DNA of 34,963 nucleotides from a bacterium (GTDB lineage Bacteria; Patescibacteriota; Microgenomatia; Woykebacterales; RBG-16-39-9b), in assembly GCA_030690175.1 (NCBI GenBank), contig JAUYHE010000053.1:1-34963 (forward strand), written 5' to 3'. The translations under genes were made by a program, and so were the position numbers. Shown piece after piece: positions 30,426-34,963 of the stretch. Position 1 is the stretch's first letter. The number at the start of each line of letters is the position of its first letter. The notes beneath the pieces were generated by a model. It worked only from the letters and a program-made list of their open reading frames with translations. It did no database searches and had not been told where the DNA came from.

Positions 30426-31031
30426 AGTTAATAATAGTGCTCCAGTAGCTGGAAGTGCTAGGTTATCAAACCCATACCCAAGTACAAGTTCTACGAAGGT
30501 AAGAACTAGGGGTATAAGAATTAATGGTAAACCAAACACAGGGGAAAAAATGAATGTTATAACTAAAGCACTTAGAAAAAAGGACAATGAACCCTCAACA
30601 CTCTTTCTATTTCCTAAAATTTTGAAGTTGTGTCTACCAAATCGTTCTCCAATAAGACTAGCAAGTGGATCAGATATTCCCATAACCAAAACTCCAAATT
30701 GAAATTCCCTTACTCCATGAGATAAGAAAACTATTGCTGAAAGGGCTTCTCCAAGAGGTAGGAAAACAGCCCCGTAAGTTTTTCGTTTAACATCATGAAT
30801 TGACGAGAAAAGATTAGAACTTCGACCAGCAAATAACAAACCTGCGAAGAACAAACACGATACTACAATTACGATGGGACTTAAAAATAAAGGTGAGGCG
30901 GCCGCAATAAGGGCTGCTCCAACATGAGTTGCTTTTCTAGTTATATCAGCTGAGAGCTTAAATTGCCTTTTAGCAACTTCAATACTTCCAAGAAGAGCAA
31001 AAGACAAAAACAAAAATATAGCTAAATTCAT
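30417..31031 (-). CDS. CTP-dependent polyprenol/phytol kinase-like membrane protein
   Basis: The 204-residue protein has about six membrane helices. It has the SEC59/VTE5-type motifs RKATHVGAAL (residues about 32-41), SDPLASLIGERFGRH (about 120-134), NRKSVEGSLSFF (about 141-152) and DNLALPATGAL near the C-terminus. Relatives phosphorylate dolichol or phytol with CTP. The related CDP-diacylglycerol synthases share the fold, so a nucleotidyl-transfer role is the main alternative. It is the last gene of a four-gene minus operon, starting six bases after the GNAT-like gene. Confidence 0.85.
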   Translation of the reverse strand: MNLAIFLFLSFALLGSIEVAKRQFKLSADITRKATHVGAALIAAASPLFLSPIVIVVSCLFFAGLLFAGRSSNLFSSIHDVKRKTYGAVFLPLGEALSAIVFLSHGVREFQFGVLVMGISDPLASLIGERFGRHNFKILGNRKSVEGSLSFFLSALVITFIFSPVFGLPLILIPLVLTFVELVLGYGFDNLALPATGALLLTLL

Positions 31032-31037
31032 TTGTTT

Positions 31038-32039
31038 TTATATTTTATACTCAAACGCTGCATAGCGTCTAAAGATAACAGCATCGTCTTTAGGAAAATT
31101 GCTAACTTGATTTCCCTCTCGAATTAGAGCATAGATTACTTTCGTAATCCCTACGTCTTTAGCGTCCATATGAACTTTGAATGCCAGAGCATTACCCAAA
31201 CCTTTCCCCTGATATTCTGGCAAAAGGGCTATTGTCTTACAAATAATTGTAGTTTTGTCTTCACTCACAGTGCTGCAATACCCGACAATATCCTTATCTC
31301 TGTACAATAAATAAAGTTTGTTTAGGTGAGCATCTAATTTTTCAGTAGTATAAAGCTTTAGGAACTCTCTATCAGTCAATTCTGTATATCCCCAATTGTT
31401 CTGAAAAACTGTTTTCGAAAGATCTGCTATTATCTTCAAGTCTCCAGCTTCTATATTTTTTGCCTCTTTAATTTCGAAACCAAACGCCTTAAGTTTTTCG
31501 TTACCCTCCTGTATTTTTTGCAAGACTAAATCAAATTTTTCTCTATAGGCGGAGTAATATTGTATCTCCAGGTTAGGCTTTACCAACTTTAGGAAATCAT
31601 AGTAATAAGTCAGTGCGGAGAGTTCTGATTTAAAGAAGTCAGACCCATCAGTTTCCTTAATACAACGATATTGGTGCCAAATACTCCCATTTACCGGACC
31701 TTTGAGAGTGCTAATACCCAAGCTTCGAGCTTTATCTATTAATGCTTCCCAAACCATTTGAAAGCTCGAAACATCCTTCGGAATTTCTAGGAACCCAAAA
31801 AAAGCTTCACCCTTTGGCAACCTTTTATCAATTATTAAAGCAATATGAGCATTTAACTCTCCTTCGTGGCCGACAAACGGATAAAAATAAACATTCTCAT
31901 TATCAACACAAAAATCGAAGGCTTTTACAAAGTCGCTCAAAAGCAAATCAAAGTTCTTCATCTCCCCGTACTTTTGACGTAAGAGATTAACTAGTTCATC
32001 AGAAGGTTTTTTAATCGGTTTGTACTCTTTTAATTGCAT
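31038..32039 (-). CDS. GNAT-like N-acyltransferase, two-domain
   Basis: The 333-residue protein has an N-terminal half with GPVNGSIWHQYR (about residues 115-126), typical of paired-GNAT-like proteins, and a C-terminal GNAT domain. The latter has the acetyl-CoA loop LLPEYQGKGLGNALA (about residues 272-286). It would transfer an acyl group from an acyl-CoA, or possibly acyl-ACP, to an amine. The substrate is unknown. It lies three bases after the PEP-synthase-like gene and six bases before the prenol kinase-like gene. Confidence 0.82.
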   Translation of the reverse strand: MQLKEYKPIKKPSDELVNLLRQKYGEMKNFDLLLSDFVKAFDFCVDNENVYFYPFVGHEGELNAHIALIIDKRLPKGEAFFGFLEIPKDVSSFQMVWEALIDKARSLGISTLKGPVNGSIWHQYRCIKETDGSDFFKSELSALTYYYDFLKLVKPNLEIQYYSAYREKFDLVLQKIQEGNEKLKAFGFEIKEAKNIEAGDLKIIADLSKTVFQNNWGYTELTDREFLKLYTTEKLDAHLNKLYLLYRDKDIVGYCSTVSEDKTTIICKTIALLPEYQGKGLGNALAFKVHMDAKDVGITKVIYALIREGNQVSNFPKDDAVIFRRYAAFEYKI

Positions 32040-32042
32040 GAT

Positions 32043-34325
32043 TTATATTATCTGTACAATTCCATTAGTCCCATCAATTTCCACAATCTGACCATCGCTT
32101 AGCGATTGTACTGCGTTCTCAGCACCAATTACAGCTGGGATCCCAAGTTCCCTTGCAACTATTGAAGCGTGTGACAACACACCTCCATGCTCTATAATAA
32201 GGCCCTTTGATAACGCAATTAGCGAAGTCCAACCAGGATCAGTGTGAGATGTTACCAATATATCAAAATCAATTTCCTTCGGCATAGAAAACTCCTTGAA
32301 TACCTTCACTCTACCTTTCACGACACCACTTGATGCGGGATGAGCGTAAATAGTTTTAACCTGCAGTTTTTTGCTTGAGATGACTGGAGGCTCTTGTTTG
32401 CCTACAGTTGCAAAGTGGGTTGGTGGAGTAACAGTATTGTAGAATTCATAGTCTATTTTTCTTTTTTGAATCGTTTTATTAATATCTTTGTTGCTTAGTG
32501 TTTCGAGATTCATCAACTCGCTCAAACGAAGATAAAAAACATCCTCAATATTTTTGAGTACTTCCCTCTCTAAAAGCAAAGCTCCCATATGTCTAAATAA
32601 ACCTCTTGTCATACCAAATGCATTTGATCGTAAGAGTCTGAACTCTTCTCGTTGCGAAGAGTATTTTTTAAATCTGGACAAAACAATTCCTACGAGAAGT
32701 TTCTTTTGTAGGGTTAGTTTTAGTGGTTTCTCCTTCCCATATTCTTTTGAGTTATAATTTGAATAAACTCTTAACACAGAAAACAGCTTAGTTTTATCCT
32801 CATCGACACCTATTGATTCGAGCTTTAGTTCATTTGCAAATCTTCCGCCAAAAGTTAAAAGATAAGCATCTAAATTTTTCTTAATCGCATTTTTTTTCAC
32901 TAGTTCTTTATCAAACTGATCTACATCATTTTCTTCAACTGCCTTCCAAAGCGGTTTAATTTTTTCCATCTCTTTACTCAAGAGTGCTAAAGCTCTCACC
33001 TGGTCAGTTGCTTTACTGGGGAATATTATTACATCTCGAAGCAGCTTTTCTCCCAAAAGCTTTTTTAAAAAGCCTAAATAAGTCATTACCAAAAAATCAT
33101 TCTCTGCAGCTACATACCATTTACGAAGCAAATTATTATTTATCTCGCCAAACAAATTTATGCTGTCTTCGTAATTTAGGTGGGAAAAATCTTTCTCCCG
33201 TAGTTTTCTTAATTCTTCTTGAACTGCGGTTTTAAATCTCTGGGAAGTGGAACCAAAAGAGATTAACTTTGTTACCAAGATTAAAGGGTAGAAAGCCCTT
33301 AGCAAAAATGAAGGTTTGATTGAGGTTGTGATGCTCTGTTTAACATTACTAGTAATCATTAGCTCGAAGTTTTCCTTGTTTCTCTGATACCCAGGTAGGA
33401 AAGCTGCCATAAGATACCAATTGTTCATGTTGTAGTACATTCTTCCATAGAAAAACCCGAGTAGGTTCTTAAATATTTCAGAATGTTGTTCTATTTTTTG
33501 CTCTGGCACTCCCGAATTCTTAAGTAAATCCTTATAAACCTGTTCATAAATCATTTGGGCAAAAGAACAAGTGAGTGGTAGTACAATCCCTGAATAGCTT
33601 TCAGCAATATTGGCGCTGTCAAAATACTCTTGACCTGTATTTTTAACCGCAAAGTCTTTAGTAATGGGACGAGACTGCAACAAATACAACTTACCGGCTT
33701 TGAAACACCACTCTATATCCCGAGGTGCTCCAAAGAATTCTTGGATTTTCTTCCCAAGATTTGCTAGTTCTTGAACCTCTTTCTGAGTCAGTGATTCTGC
33801 ACTACTAACTCCTGAAATGATTTTGTTCCCATCAAAAGTATTGATTTCTTTGTTTTTTGAAACTGTTTTACTAATTATCTGACCGTTTTTATCGCAAATA
33901 TATTCGTCGCAAGCTTTACCAGTAACTACTGACAGACACAGACCAATACTTGCGTTTATAACTATCCTGTCATTGTCAACTTCGGTAAACAACACTCCTG
34001 CTTTATCGCTTGGGATGAACTCTTGAATTATTACCGCACCTCCGATATTACCCAATGATTTTTTTACTTTTAAAAATTCTGAGTAAACATTTTTCCTTGT
34101 AACCCCCACGCCTGAATAAAAATGGCCAGCAAAAGATTTTTCAGCGGTATCTTCGTTTAGAGATGAGGAACGTACCGCAAAATGACTAACTTCAGGAAGT
34201 TTCTGCTCCAACTCTGAAAGGATTTTTTGCTCGGAACTAGTTGTATCGCACACAAAAAAAGGAGGGACCAAAAATCCTGCTTTTTGTAGTTTTATTAACG
34301 ATTCTGCTTTGCCGCCACTGCTCAT
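32043..34325 (-). CDS. PEP synthase/rifampin phosphotransferase-like enzyme
   Basis: The 760-residue protein begins with the PPDK-type ATP-binding domain (GGKAESLIKLQKAGF at residue 4, FAVRSSSLNED near 49, QSRPITK near 215). A long central region with no obvious similarity follows. It ends in the phosphohistidine swivelling domain with H719 in GGVLSHASIVARELG. The PEP/pyruvate-binding TIM barrel of true PEP synthase is absent. That order matches rifampin phosphotransferase, in which the central domain binds the acceptor. It therefore probably transfers the beta phosphate of ATP to a small molecule or lipid. It is tightly linked to the genes on both sides. Confidence 0.88.
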   Translation of the reverse strand: MSSGGKAESLIKLQKAGFLVPPFFVCDTTSSEQKILSELEQKLPEVSHFAVRSSSLNEDTAEKSFAGHFYSGVGVTRKNVYSEFLKVKKSLGNIGGAVIIQEFIPSDKAGVLFTEVDNDRIVINASIGLCLSVVTGKACDEYICDKNGQIISKTVSKNKEINTFDGNKIISGVSSAESLTQKEVQELANLGKKIQEFFGAPRDIEWCFKAGKLYLLQSRPITKDFAVKNTGQEYFDSANIAESYSGIVLPLTCSFAQMIYEQVYKDLLKNSGVPEQKIEQHSEIFKNLLGFFYGRMYYNMNNWYLMAAFLPGYQRNKENFELMITSNVKQSITTSIKPSFLLRAFYPLILVTKLISFGSTSQRFKTAVQEELRKLREKDFSHLNYEDSINLFGEINNNLLRKWYVAAENDFLVMTYLGFLKKLLGEKLLRDVIIFPSKATDQVRALALLSKEMEKIKPLWKAVEENDVDQFDKELVKKNAIKKNLDAYLLTFGGRFANELKLESIGVDEDKTKLFSVLRVYSNYNSKEYGKEKPLKLTLQKKLLVGIVLSRFKKYSSQREEFRLLRSNAFGMTRGLFRHMGALLLEREVLKNIEDVFYLRLSELMNLETLSNKDINKTIQKRKIDYEFYNTVTPPTHFATVGKQEPPVISSKKLQVKTIYAHPASSGVVKGRVKVFKEFSMPKEIDFDILVTSHTDPGWTSLIALSKGLIIEHGGVLSHASIVARELGIPAVIGAENAVQSLSDGQIVEIDGTNGIVQII

Positions 34326-34347
34326 AAAATCTTTCTTTTACAATACG

Positions 34348-34963
34348 TCAATGGAACTTTAAGAAATAAATAGCCAGGTTTAAGCTTGAGTAGGTTAGAA
34401 CAAAGGATAGTTGCATGAGTTGATTGAACTGTAAAGTTTTTTTATTTTTATTTAGTAGTGCAAAAAACAATAGGATAATAAACACAACTAAGGACAAGAA
34501 AAACCAGAGACTTTGGTTGGGAGAGAAAAATGTTGCAATTCTAAAAAATAACAATAAATCAAAGAAGACCATAATAATGTAAAAAAAGATTGCTTTTTCA
34601 AAGCCCAGATACCAAGTATAAGTATCTTTCCCCGTACCATCGGTGCCAGGAATATATATTTTTCTTATGAATTCAAAAATTAAAGTGCCAGTAAAGGTGA
34701 AGATAAAGTGAAAGGTCACAAGATAGGTTAAAGGAAGTTTACCAGCGAAAATGATGTAAATAAGTATTTGTAGAAGCGCTGTTTGAATTAAGTTTATGAA
34801 GTTGTATAGAAAAAAATAACTACGCAGTTTTTCAGCTAGGAAAAACTCTTTTCTGGCTAAATAGGTGAAAGCAAGAATAAACAACCCAAAGACAAAAGCG
34901 CTCAATCCAAAAAACACTAGTAGCAAAATATAAAGACCAGTTACGAAAACATCTACCTTATCT
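34348..34963 (-). CDS. UbiA-like prenyltransferase membrane protein (5' end beyond the window)
   Basis: The frame is open to the window end, so the N-terminal part is missing. At least 205 residues remain, with about six membrane helices and the loop EFIRKIYIPGTDGTGKDTY. This resembles the second aspartate-rich loop of UbiA-family prenyltransferases that carry RKIR-type motifs, but the match is by eye. The first aspartate motif would lie outside the window. A TTG at 34926 could be taken as a start, but coding sequence continues upstream. It is the first visible gene of the four-gene operon, 22 bases before the PEP-synthase-like gene. Confidence 0.6.
   Translation of the reverse strand, partial: DKVDVFVTGLYILLLVFFGLSAFVFGLFILAFTYLARKEFFLAEKLRSYFFLYNFINLIQTALLQILIYIIFAGKLPLTYLVTFHFIFTFTGTLIFEFIRKIYIPGTDGTGKDTYTWYLGFEKAIFFYIIMVFFDLLLFFRIATFFSPNQSLWFFLSLVVFIILLFFALLNKNKKTLQFNQLMQLSFVLTYSSLNLAIYFLKFH

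Overview
The window looks like chromosome from an ultra-small, reduced-genome bacterium of the Candidate Phyla Radiation (Patescibacteria). That placement is an inference. It rests on short intergenic gaps, many compact or truncated housekeeping proteins (UvrC lacking its C-terminal HhH domain, a short delta subunit), a standalone family-5 solute-binding protein, and many genes that seem to be transcribed leaderless from a -10 box just in front of the start codon. TGA is used as a normal stop, so the code-25 lineages are excluded. No tRNA, rRNA, CRISPR array or insertion sequence was seen.

Layout. 1-2112 (+): small membrane proteins (one cut by the window edge), a DoxX-like protein and an anchored DsbA-like thioredoxin. 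2119-8502 (-): a complete F1Fo ATP synthase operon in the order a, c, b, delta, alpha, gamma, beta, epsilon, led by a small beta-carbonic-anhydrase-like gene instead of atpI. 8624-11441 (+): enolase and cofactor-independent phosphoglycerate mutase. 11430-12098 (-): RsmI, divergent from a + strand run of DedA, an orphan response regulator and an NRAMP-like transporter (12122-14410). 14407-15024 (-): LexA. 15183-15353 (+): a possible small gene with its own terminator. 15486-17513 (+): UvrB. 17515-18621 (-): a GC-rich island holding a winged-helix regulator and, downstream, an apparently undescribed structured RNA. 18708-21572 (+): UvrA. 21666-24546 (+): a frameshifted small gene, a three-PAS histidine kinase and its response regulator. 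24560-30305 (+): an inactivated transglutaminase-like protein, UvrC, a holin-4-like membrane protein, SecG, a solute-binding protein and a chorismate mutase. 30417-34963 (-): a tight four-gene operon with a prenol-kinase-like enzyme, a GNAT-like protein, a PEP-synthase/rifampin-phosphotransferase-like enzyme and a UbiA-like membrane protein cut by the window edge.

How the genes work together. LexA, UvrB, UvrA and UvrC lie within about 13 kb and make up the nucleotide excision repair set plus the SOS repressor. Enolase and GpmI cover lower glycolysis next to the ATP synthase operon. The DsbA-like and DoxX-like proteins suggest extracytoplasmic thiol redox work. The last operon suggests isoprenoid or polyprenol-linked lipid chemistry, but the substrate is unknown.

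The strongest candidate for something new is the minus-strand RNA at about 17515-18089. It has a consensus sigma-70-type promoter (TTGACA, 17-bp spacer, TATAAA), many nested stems including a GAAA-tetraloop hairpin, and a terminator-like hairpin at its 3' end. It lies behind a winged-helix regulator whose promoter shares its -35 box with the divergent uvrA promoter.
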